Source: Gordonia hirsuta DSM 44140 = NBRC 16056
Lineage (GTDB): Bacteria > Actinomycetota > Actinomycetes > Mycobacteriales > Mycobacteriaceae
Assembly: GCF_000333015.1 (NCBI RefSeq)
Contig: NZ_BANT01000002.1
Coordinates: 186,001-250,000 of the forward strand
Direction of reading: 5' to 3'
DNA: 64,000 bases
In this document: piece by piece, positions 57,235 to 64,000 of the stretch
Layout: every line of letters starts with the position of its first letter
Numbering within the stretch: the stretch's first letter is position 1
Program-made: the position numbers and the translations under genes
The notes under the pieces: model-generated
What the model was told of the DNA's origin: nothing
Database searches by the model: none
Seen by the model: only the letters and a program-made list of their open reading frames with translations

Positions 57235-58569
57235 GTGACTACCCCGCGCGCGACCGATGAAGTAGTGGATCTGGTGAGCCGACTGATCCGCTTCGACACC
57301 TCCAACACCGGCGAACCGGAGACGACCCGTGGTGAGGCCGACTGTGCCAAATGGGTCGCCCAGCAGCTCGAAGAGGTCGGCTATGTGACCGAGTACGTCG
57401 AATCGGGGCAGCCCGGTCGCGGCAATGTCTTCGCCCGGCTGGCCGGTCCGGCTGACAGCGATCGGGGCGCACTGCTGGTGCATGCGCACCTGGACGTCGT
57501 TCCGGCCGCCGCCGAAGACTGGAGCGTCGATCCGTTCTCCGGGGCGATCCGTGACGGCTACATCTGGGGCCGCGGTGCGGTGGACATGAAGGATATGGCC
57601 GGGATGGCGCTGGCCCTGGCCCGCCAGTTCAAACGAGACGGCGTCGTTCCGCCGCGGGAGATCGTCTTCGCATTCCTGGCAGATGAGGAGGCCGGTGGGA
57701 CCTGGGGCTCGCAGTGGCTGGTGGAACATCGGCCCGATCTGTTCGAGGGGATCACCGAGGCGGTCGGCGAGGTGGGCGGATTCTCGCTGACCGTCGACCG
57801 GCCCGACGGCGAGATCCGGCGCCTCTACCTGGTGGAGACCGCCGAGAAGGGATTGAGCTGGATGCGCCTGACCGCCGAGGGGCGGGCGGGCCACGGTTCG
57901 TTCCTGCACGAGGAGAACGCGGTCACCGAGATCGCCTCGGCGGTGGCCCGGATCGGCGCGCACACCTTCCCCCTGGTGATGACCGAATCGGTTGCGCAGT
58001 TCCTGGCAGCACTGTCGGAGGAGACCGGACTGGAATTCAGCCCCGACACCCCGGATCTGGAGACCGCACTATTCAAGATCGGGAACCTGGCACGCATCAT
58101 CGGGGCCACTCTGCGTGACACCGCGAACCCGACCATGCTCTCGGCCGGATACAAGGCCAATGTGATTCCGCAGAGGGCCGAAGCGGTGATCGACTGCCGG
58201 GTCCTGCCGGGCCGCCAGGCCGAGTTCGAGGCGACGATCGATGAGCTCATCGGCCCGAACGTCCGCCGCGAGTGGATCACGCATCTGGACGCGGTCGAGA
58301 CGACCTTCGACGGGCATCTGGTCGATGCGATGAACGCGGCGATCCTGGCCCACGATCCGCAGGGCCGCACCGTGCCCTACATGCTCTCGGGCGGCACCGA
58401 TGCGAAGGCCTTCGCCAAACTGGGCATCCGCTGTTTCGGCTTCTCACCGCTTCGGCTGCCGCCGGACCTGGATTTCGCCGCGCTCTTCCACGGCATCGAC
58501 GAGCGGGTGCCGGTGGACGCTGTGCTGTTCGGCACCGATGTTCTGGAGCACTTCCTGCTCCACTGCTGA
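57235..58569 (+). CDS. M20 family metallopeptidase (Rv2141c-like)
   Basis: A 444-residue zinc aminoacylase or dipeptidase. The metal ligands are in LLVHAHLDVVPA, WGRGAVDMKDMAGM, FLADEEAGGTWGS and the C-terminal FHGIDERVPVDA. The lid/dimer domain starts at KGLSWMRLTAEGRAGHGS. The exact substrate (peptide or acyl-amino acid) cannot be read from sequence. GTG at 57235 (MTTPRATDEVVDLVSRLI) is chosen; ATG 57217 is in frame upstream. With the PEBP, pyrD, lipoprotein and uppP genes it forms a gene neighbourhood shared with M. tuberculosis. Confidence 0.88.
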   Translation: MTTPRATDEVVDLVSRLIRFDTSNTGEPETTRGEADCAKWVAQQLEEVGYVTEYVESGQPGRGNVFARLAGPADSDRGALLVHAHLDVVPAAAEDWSVDPFSGAIRDGYIWGRGAVDMKDMAGMALALARQFKRDGVVPPREIVFAFLADEEAGGTWGSQWLVEHRPDLFEGITEAVGEVGGFSLTVDRPDGEIRRLYLVETAEKGLSWMRLTAEGRAGHGSFLHEENAVTEIASAVARIGAHTFPLVMTESVAQFLAALSEETGLEFSPDTPDLETALFKIGNLARIIGATLRDTANPTMLSAGYKANVIPQRAEAVIDCRVLPGRQAEFEATIDELIGPNVRREWITHLDAVETTFDGHLVDAMNAAILAHDPQGRTVPYMLSGGTDAKAFAKLGIRCFGFSPLRLPPDLDFAALFHGIDERVPVDAVLFGTDVLEHFLLHC

Positions 58570-58588
58570 CGGCGCTGGCCGTCGCGGC

Positions 58589-58621
58589 GGCGCCGACCGA
58601 ACCCGAAAGCGGTCGGGCGCC
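58589..58621 (+). terminator. Hairpin after the M20 peptidase gene
   Basis: GGCGCCGACCG pairs with CGGTCGGGCGCC (one bulged G) around a 10-nt loop, 20 nt after the stop. There is no T-tract. The rest of the gap to 58758 shows no ORF. Confidence 0.5.
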
Positions 58622-58758
58622 GGAGGAAGTCTGCTGTGATGGACCCAGGGTGTTCGACGATCTCATGGCCGGGAACCTTTTGGTGATCGGTGTTCTCTGA
58701 CCTTGTGAACAACCCAGTACACCCCGCCCCGTCGGGGTCGACCAAGGAGACAGCAGCC

Positions 58759-59448
58759 ATGCAGGGTAAGCCGACAGATCCGACCACCACCGGGACCGGG
58801 AGCGAGACCGAAGGTGTCCCGACCGGATTCTCCGAAGCCGATCTGCCCGAAGGGATGACCCTGGACTCGGTGGTCGACGTCGACCGCGACGGAATCCCGG
58901 ACGTCGCCCACGTCACCGATGCCGACGGCACCAAGATGAACGTCTATCTGGACTCCGAGGGCGAGGTGCTGCTGGTGGAGAGCGATCAGGACGGTGACGG
59001 GAACATGGATACGGTCACCTATGCCACCGAAGACGGCAGCATCGTCCAGGAGGTCGACGTCGACGGTGACGGCTCGGTGGATGTGCGCACCGTCTCGACT
59101 GCGGACGGGCAGACCTATCAGGTCGACCAGATCGAAGACGGCGTGGTGGTCTCCTCGACCTTCGATCTGGACGGCGACGGCGTAGGTGATGTGTCCCTGG
59201 TGGACCTGGACGGTAACGGCACCCTGGAGTCGGCCGTCCTGGATCTGGACGGCGACGGCATCGCCGATGTGGTGGTCTCGGATCTGGACGGGGACGGTAT
59301 CCCCGATTCGATCACCACCGCCTATGGCGGCCCGGACTTCCTGCCGGATGAGCTGAGCGCGCCGGGCGAGGACAGCGGGGTTCCCTACAACCTTCCGGAT
59401 GTGGACGCCGAACAGGCCGCCGTCGACGTGGACGACCTCGACCTCTGA
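58759..59448 (+). CDS. Acidic protein with DxDGDG calcium-binding-type repeats
   Basis: A 229-residue, very acidic protein. Seven nine-residue loops of the form D-x-D-G-D-G-x-x-D begin at residues 40, 76, 100, 136, 149, 162 and 175. The last four are spaced exactly 13 residues apart, as in thrombospondin type 3 repeats. Such loops normally bind calcium. There is no signal peptide, lipobox or membrane segment, so how or whether it is exported is unclear. ATG at 58759 has AAGGAGA at a good distance. It lies between the conserved M20 peptidase and PEBP genes and seems to be a lineage-specific insertion. Confidence 0.8.
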   Translation: MQGKPTDPTTTGTGSETEGVPTGFSEADLPEGMTLDSVVDVDRDGIPDVAHVTDADGTKMNVYLDSEGEVLLVESDQDGDGNMDTVTYATEDGSIVQEVDVDGDGSVDVRTVSTADGQTYQVDQIEDGVVVSSTFDLDGDGVGDVSLVDLDGNGTLESAVLDLDGDGIADVVVSDLDGDGIPDSITTAYGGPDFLPDELSAPGEDSGVPYNLPDVDAEQAAVDVDDLDL

Positions 59449-59563
59449 GTCGGACCTGGCCGGTGCCACCCAACCTCCCGGCGCCGGCGGCGCCGATGGG
59501 CCAGGATGGGAGATGAGCCTTGAGTCTCATGCAGCCCCGTCGACCCGATTGAGAGGAACCGCA

Positions 59564-60106
59564 GTGAACTCCTACGACCCCTATGCCGCGCTCCCGCCCC
59601 TGCCCCGGATCACCGTCACGTCCACCGATTTCAGCGAGGGACAGACGCTGCCGATGGCACAGGCCTCCGCCATCTTCGGCGCCGGCGGCCAGGACGTCTC
59701 CCCACAGCTGAGCTGGTCGGACTTCCCGGCCGAGACCAAGAGTTTCGTGGTGACCGCCTACGACCCGGATGCGCCTACCGCCGCCGGTTTCTGGCACTGG
59801 GCGGTCGCCGACATCCCGGTGTCGGTCACCTCGTTGCCCGCCGATGCGGGAGCTCCCGGCAGCGCCGATCTGCCGGCGCAGGCCGTGACCCTGCGTAACG
59901 ACGCGGGGCTGGCGCAGTTCGTCGGTGCGGGCCCGCCGCCGGGGCATGGGCCGCACCGGTACTTCTTCGTCGTCCACGCCGTCGATGTGGAATCGCTGGA
60001 CCTGCCCGAGGGGGCGAGCCCGGCGTTCTTGGGCTTCAACCTCTTCTCGCACGCGATCGGTCGCGGCAAGCTCATCGGCATCTTCGAGCAGCCCGGCAAC
60101 GACTGA
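59564..60106 (+). CDS. YbhB/YbcL-type PEBP family protein (Rv2140c-like)
   Basis: A 180-residue phosphatidylethanolamine-binding-protein relative. The fold marks are [40 protein letters not shown] (the DPDAP and HW segments) and [15 protein letters not shown]. The ligand pocket His residues are kept. It is cytoplasmic, with no signal peptide. GTG at 59564 has GAGAGGA upstream. In M. tuberculosis the orthologue likewise neighbours pyrD. Confidence 0.9.
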   Translation: MNSYDPYAALPPLPRITVTSTDFSEGQTLPMAQASAIFGAGGQDVSPQLSWSDFPAETKSFVVTAYDPDAPTAAGFWHWAVADIPVSVTSLPADAGAPGSADLPAQAVTLRNDAGLAQFVGAGPPPGHGPHRYFFVVHAVDVESLDLPEGASPAFLGFNLFSHAIGRGKLIGIFEQPGND

Positions 60107-60179
60107 GTACCGGCTGCGGCCGCCGGCGATGGCGGTAACGAATGCGCGGCGATTTCCTCACTGTGACCAGTGTGACTAT

Positions 60180-60209
60180 TGGTGCTTAAGTGACTTCGCC
60201 TCTATGGTG
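60180..60209 (+). promoter_or_regulatory. Candidate promoter of the small secreted protein gene
   Basis: TTGGTG (60180-60185) and TATGGT (60204-60209) are 18 nt apart in an AT-richer patch. Just upstream is the direct repeat TGTGAC-CAG-TGTGAC (60163-60177), which may be an activator site. Confidence 0.35.
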
Positions 60210-60270
60210 GATTCTGATCGTCAACGATGTTTGGCGACCGAAACGACCAACGGAGAGGAGCGGAACCGTC

Positions 60271-60897
60271 ATGAGGACGAGCATTCGAATCGGACTGGGC
60301 GCCGCAGCCGCGTTCGCCGCAGCCGGGCTGACCGCCGGCATCGCCGGCGCAGAGGTGACCGACGCCAACCACACGGCCACCGGGGTGGTCAAGGACAACG
60401 GCCGCCAGGTCGACGTGATCATCACGACCGACAAGCAGAAGGCCGACCAGACCTGCGACATCAGTCTCTATCCGGTCGGCAGCAGTGCCGCCGCCGATGC
60501 CTTCGCAGAGAATCTGAACACCGGTAAGGCCACCGAGTCGACCGACGACCAGGCGGCGGCCACCGCCGGTCTGGATAGCGCGATTCTGGTGCAGGAGAAG
60601 GCTGTCGCAGTCACCGCCGGCACGCCCAAGACCGTCACACTGACGGTTCCCGCCGAGAAGGTGGCGACCTCCTACACCGTCAGCGCAGTCTGCGATACGG
60701 CCGAGACGGCCACCGCCCGCTCGGCCGAGAGCAGCCAGCGGGCCGTGACCACGGTGGTGGGTCAGTCGGCCACCACACCCGGCACCTCGACCGGCAACGG
60801 CAGTCTGCCGGACTCCCTCAGCGGGGTCCTCGGCGAACTGCCGGAGGCACTCACTGGACTGCTCGGCGACGTCCTCGGTGGTCTGCCGACCGCCTGA
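60271..60897 (+). CDS. Small secreted protein
   Basis: A 208-residue protein with a clear Sec signal peptide (cleavage near AGIAGA, residue 28). The mature part is Ala/Thr-rich, has two Cys (QTCDIS and AVCDTA) that could form a disulphide, and a beta-sandwich look. The C-terminus has hydrophobic Leu/Gly-rich helices (LSGVLGELPEALTGLLGDVLGGL). ATG at 60271 follows GGAGAGGAG. No family is recognised. With the DxDGDG protein it is one of two genes not shared with the conserved neighbourhood. Confidence 0.75.
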   Translation: MRTSIRIGLGAAAAFAAAGLTAGIAGAEVTDANHTATGVVKDNGRQVDVIITTDKQKADQTCDISLYPVGSSAAADAFAENLNTGKATESTDDQAAATAGLDSAILVQEKAVAVTAGTPKTVTLTVPAEKVATSYTVSAVCDTAETATARSAESSQRAVTTVVGQSATTPGTSTGNGSLPDSLSGVLGELPEALTGLLGDVLGGLPTA

Positions 60898-60935
60898 CCG
60901 GAATCGAACCGGCCCGATCGGCGCCCGGTACCACC

Positions 60936-60974
60936 GGCTGTTCCCCGTCGCGCGCGCCGAGGCGGGGAACAGCC
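60936..60974. terminator. Perfect 12-bp hairpin between convergent genes
   Basis: GGCTGTTCCCCG (60936-60947) pairs with CGGGGAACAGCC (60963-60974) around 15 nt, between the secreted protein gene and pyrD. It probably ends both transcripts. Confidence 0.65.
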
Positions 60975-61051
60975 GTCTGCAGGTGCCGGTATCGGTCCGT
61001 AGCAGCGATCGGCACCGACGCGAACACCAGCGACAAGCGCCCGGGCCAGCG

Positions 61052-62182
61052 TCAGGAACCAGAACCGACCGCTTCGGACAGATGGGAGAAGCCGCCGTCA
61101 CGCAGTCGCTGGGCGAGACCGGCGTTGAGTTCGCGCAGCCAGACCGGCCCGCCGTAGATGAACCCGGTGTAGACCTGCAGCAGGCTGGCACCGGCGAGGA
61201 TACGTTCCCAGGCATCGTCGACGGTCTCGATGCCGCCGACGCTGATGAGCGTGACCGAGTCACCGACCCGCACGTGCAGTCGCCGCAGAACCTGCAGCGA
61301 ACGCTCGCTGACCGCCGGGCCGGACAGCCCACCGGCGCCGATCACCTCGACCTCGGCCGCCGGGGTGCGCAGACCGGCACGCGAGACGGTGGTGTTGGTG
61401 GCGACGATCCCGGCCAGACCCAGTTCGATCGCCAGATCGGCCACGGCGTCGACATCCTCGTCGGACAGATCGGGGGCGATCTTCACCAGTACCGGCACCT
61501 CGGCGACTTCCTGTACGGCCGCCAGAATCGGGCGCAGGGACTCCACCGCCTGCAGGTCGCGCAGACCCGGGGTGTTGGGGGAGGAGACGTTCACCACCAC
61601 GAAATCGGCGAGTGGACCCAGCAACCGGGCACTGAACCGGTAGTCGTCGATCGCCTCGTCGACCGGCACCACCTTGGTCTTACCGATGTTGGCGCCGATC
61701 GGCACCCGGCGCGGTCCCGGCCGTGGTTCGGCCAGCTTCAACGCCGCTGCCGACGCGCCGGGGTTGTTGAAGCCCATCCGGTTGATCAGCGCCCTGTCGG
61801 CGGGCAGGCGGAACAACCGCGGCTGCGGGTTGCCCTCCTGGGACTGGCCGGTGATGGTGCCGATCTCCGCGTAACCGAAGCCCAGCTGTCCCCAGGCGTT
61901 GACCGCCTCGGCGGACTTGTCGAAACCGGCCGCCAAGCCGATGGGTGCGGGAAAGTCGACACCGAAGGCACGCGAATGCAGCACCGGATCGTGCGGTGCC
62001 AGGAGCCCCGCGATCAGCGAGCGCAGGATCGGGGCGTTACCGGTGAACTGCAGCAGCCGGGCCACGATCCGGTGGATCCGCTCGGGCGGCACCTGGAACA
62101 TCAGGGCCCGCAGCGGCGGGTACAGCAGCCGGTTCAGCAGAGACAGGACGGCGCCGCGGCGCCGAGCGGGAGGGGTCGTCAT
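61052..62182 (-). CDS. pyrD: Dihydroorotate dehydrogenase (quinone), class 2
   Basis: A 376-residue membrane-associated flavoenzyme of pyrimidine synthesis that passes electrons to the quinone pool. The N-terminal amphipathic helix region ([24 protein letters not shown]) marks class 2. [38 protein letters not shown] (catalytic Ser) and [10 protein letters not shown] are the expected flavin and substrate segments. It starts 14 nt after the lipoprotein stop and is co-transcribed with it. Confidence 0.95.
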   Translation of the reverse strand: MTTPPARRRGAVLSLLNRLLYPPLRALMFQVPPERIHRIVARLLQFTGNAPILRSLIAGLLAPHDPVLHSRAFGVDFPAPIGLAAGFDKSAEAVNAWGQLGFGYAEIGTITGQSQEGNPQPRLFRLPADRALINRMGFNNPGASAAALKLAEPRPGPRRVPIGANIGKTKVVPVDEAIDDYRFSARLLGPLADFVVVNVSSPNTPGLRDLQAVESLRPILAAVQEVAEVPVLVKIAPDLSDEDVDAVADLAIELGLAGIVATNTTVSRAGLRTPAAEVEVIGAGGLSGPAVSERSLQVLRRLHVRVGDSVTLISVGGIETVDDAWERILAGASLLQVYTGFIYGGPVWLRELNAGLAQRLRDGGFSHLSEAVGSGS

Positions 62183-62196
62183 GGGATGTTCGAGTC

Positions 62197-63237
62197 CTAT
62201 CGTCCGGCCTGGATCAACGTGCGTGGGACCACCTGAAGCCCGTCGCCGCGCTGGGAGATCAGATACAGCATCCCGTTATCCGGATCGGCACGCATCGCCG
62301 CCACCTGGGCGACCGTGGCGAAGCGGACCAGTTCGCGCGGTTCGCCGGTGCTCAGGTCGTAGCCGATGGCCTGGTTGTCTTCGGTGGTCGAGACCCACAG
62401 CAGCTTCTGGTTCTGATCCCACGCCACCGCCCATGGACTGGCGGCCACCGGATAGCGGAAGCGCATCACGATCGGCGTGCCGAAGAATCCGAGCAGTTGG
62501 TCATCGGGCGTGTTGGTCAGCAGAACACGGCCGTAGGAGTCGATCGTGGCCACCGCGGCGCCGTTTCCGGCCCGCAGGGCGGCCTTGCGATCGCCGGTGG
62601 CGATGTCGACGGGGGCGACCATCGACTGGGCGCGATCGACCACGATCACCTGTCCGGCCACCTCGGAGGACTCCGGAGCCACCAGAATCTGGTTCACCTG
62701 CACGAAGTCGTGAATGTCGCGCTGCAGCTGACCGGAACGGTTCAGCACCCGCAGGTGCCCGTCGGAGGTGCCGACCAGGATCTGATCGTCGGTCACCGCC
62801 AGGGACAGGACCGGGCCCTGCCCGCCGGCGACGCGCGTGACGGCGCCGGCGCGGTCGACCCGCGCGATCTGATCGGGCGTGGCCGCAAGAAAACCGTCCC
62901 CGTCGTCGATCACGGCGGTGACCCCGGGCAGGTCGACCTCCCGCGGGGCGGGGGTGTCGGCGGCACCCGGTGCGGTATGCAGACGGAGGAGACGATCGGT
63001 GCCCAGCACCGCCACCTGCGAACCGGCCTGCGCCAGGGCGGTACCGCCGGCGGTCTGCACCACCGTGCCCTGCGGCTGGCCGCTCTGCGGTGGGGAAGCG
63101 GCCGGTGTGGCCGGTTCGACCGTCGGCACATCGCCGGCGCCGCTACCGGAGCTGACATCGTCATCGCCACATGCGACGAGGCTGGCGGCCAGGGCGGCAG
63201 CGACGACGGCGACGGCGAATCTGGAGGGTACGCGCAT
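62197..63237 (-). CDS. Lipoprotein with beta-propeller-like repeats (LppL-like)
   Basis: A 346-residue envelope lipoprotein. The signal peptide ends in LVAC (Cys near residue 23), followed by a Ser/Pro/Gly linker. Repeated blades of the kind [69 protein letters not shown] and [15 protein letters not shown] suggest a seven-bladed propeller. Its position before pyrD is that of lppL (Rv2138). The role is unknown. ATG at 63237 is chosen; the open frame further upstream is not coding. Confidence 0.82.
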   Translation of the reverse strand: MRVPSRFAVAVVAAALAASLVACGDDDVSSGSGAGDVPTVEPATPAASPPQSGQPQGTVVQTAGGTALAQAGSQVAVLGTDRLLRLHTAPGAADTPAPREVDLPGVTAVIDDGDGFLAATPDQIARVDRAGAVTRVAGGQGPVLSLAVTDDQILVGTSDGHLRVLNRSGQLQRDIHDFVQVNQILVAPESSEVAGQVIVVDRAQSMVAPVDIATGDRKAALRAGNGAAVATIDSYGRVLLTNTPDDQLLGFFGTPIVMRFRYPVAASPWAVAWDQNQKLLWVSTTEDNQAIGYDLSTGEPRELVRFATVAQVAAMRADPDNGMLYLISQRGDGLQVVPRTLIQAGR

Positions 63238-63296
63238 GCCTCCATCTTGCGCGATCGGATCGTCGGCGTGTGCGGAGGGTGGGGTGCGGCAGTAGG

Positions 63297-63302
63297 TACA
63301 GT
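63297..63302 (+). promoter_or_regulatory. -10 box (TACAGT), leaderless promoter of uppP
   Basis: TACAGT ends eight nt before the GTG at 63311, so the transcript likely begins at the start codon. Confidence 0.5.
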
Positions 63303-63310
63303 GAACCCCC

Positions 63311-64000
63311 GTGACTGATATGACTTGGGCGCAGTCCATCGTTCTAGGGGCCGTGCAGGGCCTGACCGAATTCCTGCCCATCTCCTCCTCGGCGCACCTG
63401 CGGATCGTGTCGGAACTGTGGTTCCACGATGACGCCGGCGCCTCGTTCACCGCGGTCAGCCAGCTGGGCACCGAACTGGCGGTGCTGGTCTTCTTCGCCA
63501 AGGACATCGGCCGGATCATCGCCGCCTGGTTCGCGGGCCTGCGCAATCCGGCACGGCGCGGGCTGGACTACCGTGTGGGTTGGTATGTGATCTTCGCGAC
63601 CATCCCGATCGTGGTGCTCGGTTTCATCTTCACCGACCAGATCCGCACGGTGGGCCGCAACCTGTGGCTGATCTCGATCATGCTGATCCTGTTCTCCTTC
63701 GTCTTCGTGATCGCCGAACGGTTCGCCACGCAGCGGCGCGGCCTGGATCAGCTCTCGCGCACCGACGCGATCGTGATGGGTCTGGCCCAGTGTCTGGCAC
63801 TGATCCCCGGGGTCTCGCGCTCGGGCGCCACCGCCAGCGCGGGCCTGTTCCTGGGGCTCAACCGCGAAGCGGCCTTCCGATTCTCGTTCCTCATCGCCAT
63901 CCCCGCCGTGGTGGGCTCGGGCGTCTACAGCCTCAAAGACGCTTTCGAGCCGTCCGATCAGGGGCTGCAGGCATCCGGCGGGCAGATCGTGCTGGCCACC
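63311..64000 (+). CDS. uppP: Undecaprenyl-diphosphatase (partial)
   Basis: The first 230 residues of a membrane phosphatase that recycles undecaprenyl diphosphate for peptidoglycan synthesis. The gene runs off the right edge. Both catalytic regions are present: [16 protein letters not shown] (N-terminal Glu motif) and [16 protein letters not shown] (PGxSRSG). Several transmembrane segments are visible. GTG at 63311 is supported by the -10 box; ATG at 63320 is the alternative. It diverges from the lipoprotein-pyrD pair. Confidence 0.93.
   Translation, partial: MTDMTWAQSIVLGAVQGLTEFLPISSSAHLRIVSELWFHDDAGASFTAVSQLGTELAVLVFFAKDIGRIIAAWFAGLRNPARRGLDYRVGWYVIFATIPIVVLGFIFTDQIRTVGRNLWLISIMLILFSFVFVIAERFATQRRGLDQLSRTDAIVMGLAQCLALIPGVSRSGATASAGLFLGLNREAAFRFSFLIAIPAVVGSGVYSLKDAFEPSDQGLQASGGQIVLAT

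Overview
The window is a gene-dense stretch of a high-GC actinobacterial chromosome, most likely from a mycolic-acid-bearing member of the Mycobacteriales such as Gordonia or a close relative. The evidence is the many GTG starts, TANNNT -10 boxes sitting 6 to 8 nt before start codons (leaderless mRNAs), and marker genes: SecA2, GarA, GuaB1, an actinobacterial malate synthase G, an F420-type (DDN) reductase, a PIG-L deacetylase of the mycothiol kind, and PPK2. Gene order matches, from memory, two blocks of the Mycobacterium tuberculosis map: Rv1821-Rv1854c and Rv2136c-Rv2141c. I see no prophage, insertion sequence, CRISPR array or rRNA. The one tRNA is tRNA-Leu(GAG).

Layout. 1-14.1 kb is mixed housekeeping: a membrane-protein tail, a DUF488 protein, a type-5 uracil-DNA glycosylase, an ABC ATPase, a VanY-like peptidase, a xi-class GST, YjdM, an MFS exporter, Tex, DUF503, a pyruvyltransferase-PPK2 pair, malate dehydrogenase and a META-domain lipoprotein. 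14.2-23.8 kb is the secA2-pgsA-gcvH-garA-MerR-DUF151-MerR-gcvP block, with a tandem glycine riboswitch before gcvP. 23.9-29.8 kb carries a monoamine oxidase, a solute-binding protein, malate synthase G and an uncharacterised Cys/His protein. 29.8-35.2 kb is a leftward run of blaI, an M56 peptidase, guaB1 and two CNNM/CBS membrane proteins. 35.2-38.9 kb has a probable iron-regulated small RNA, two hotdog thioesterases, ndh and a GNAT. 39.0-47.5 kb is a recC-recB-recD operon with 4-nt overlaps. 47.6-57.1 kb has the PIG-L deacetylase, htpG, a DDN reductase, a dienoyl-CoA isomerase, a membrane hydrolase, a VOC protein, a membrane protein and a frameshifted ClC channel. 57.2-64 kb is the second conserved block (M20 peptidase, PEBP, pyrD, lipoprotein, uppP), interrupted by two accessory genes: a DxDGDG-repeat protein and a small secreted protein.

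The most interesting signal is at 35352-35484. A consensus-like sigma-A promoter (TTGACA, 17 nt, TACATT) has a DtxR/IdeR iron box across its spacer. It is followed about 50 nt after the predicted start by a perfect 18-bp hairpin, and no ORF lies between. It sits between the blaI and PaaI-thioesterase orthologues, where the mycobacterial iron-sparing sRNA MrsI (ncRv11846) lies. Other points of note are the riboswitch with its downstream hairpin, a 2-nt frameshift in the ClC gene, the 13-residue Ca-binding-type repeats, palindromic operators at garA, and a repeat family shared by two intergenic regions.
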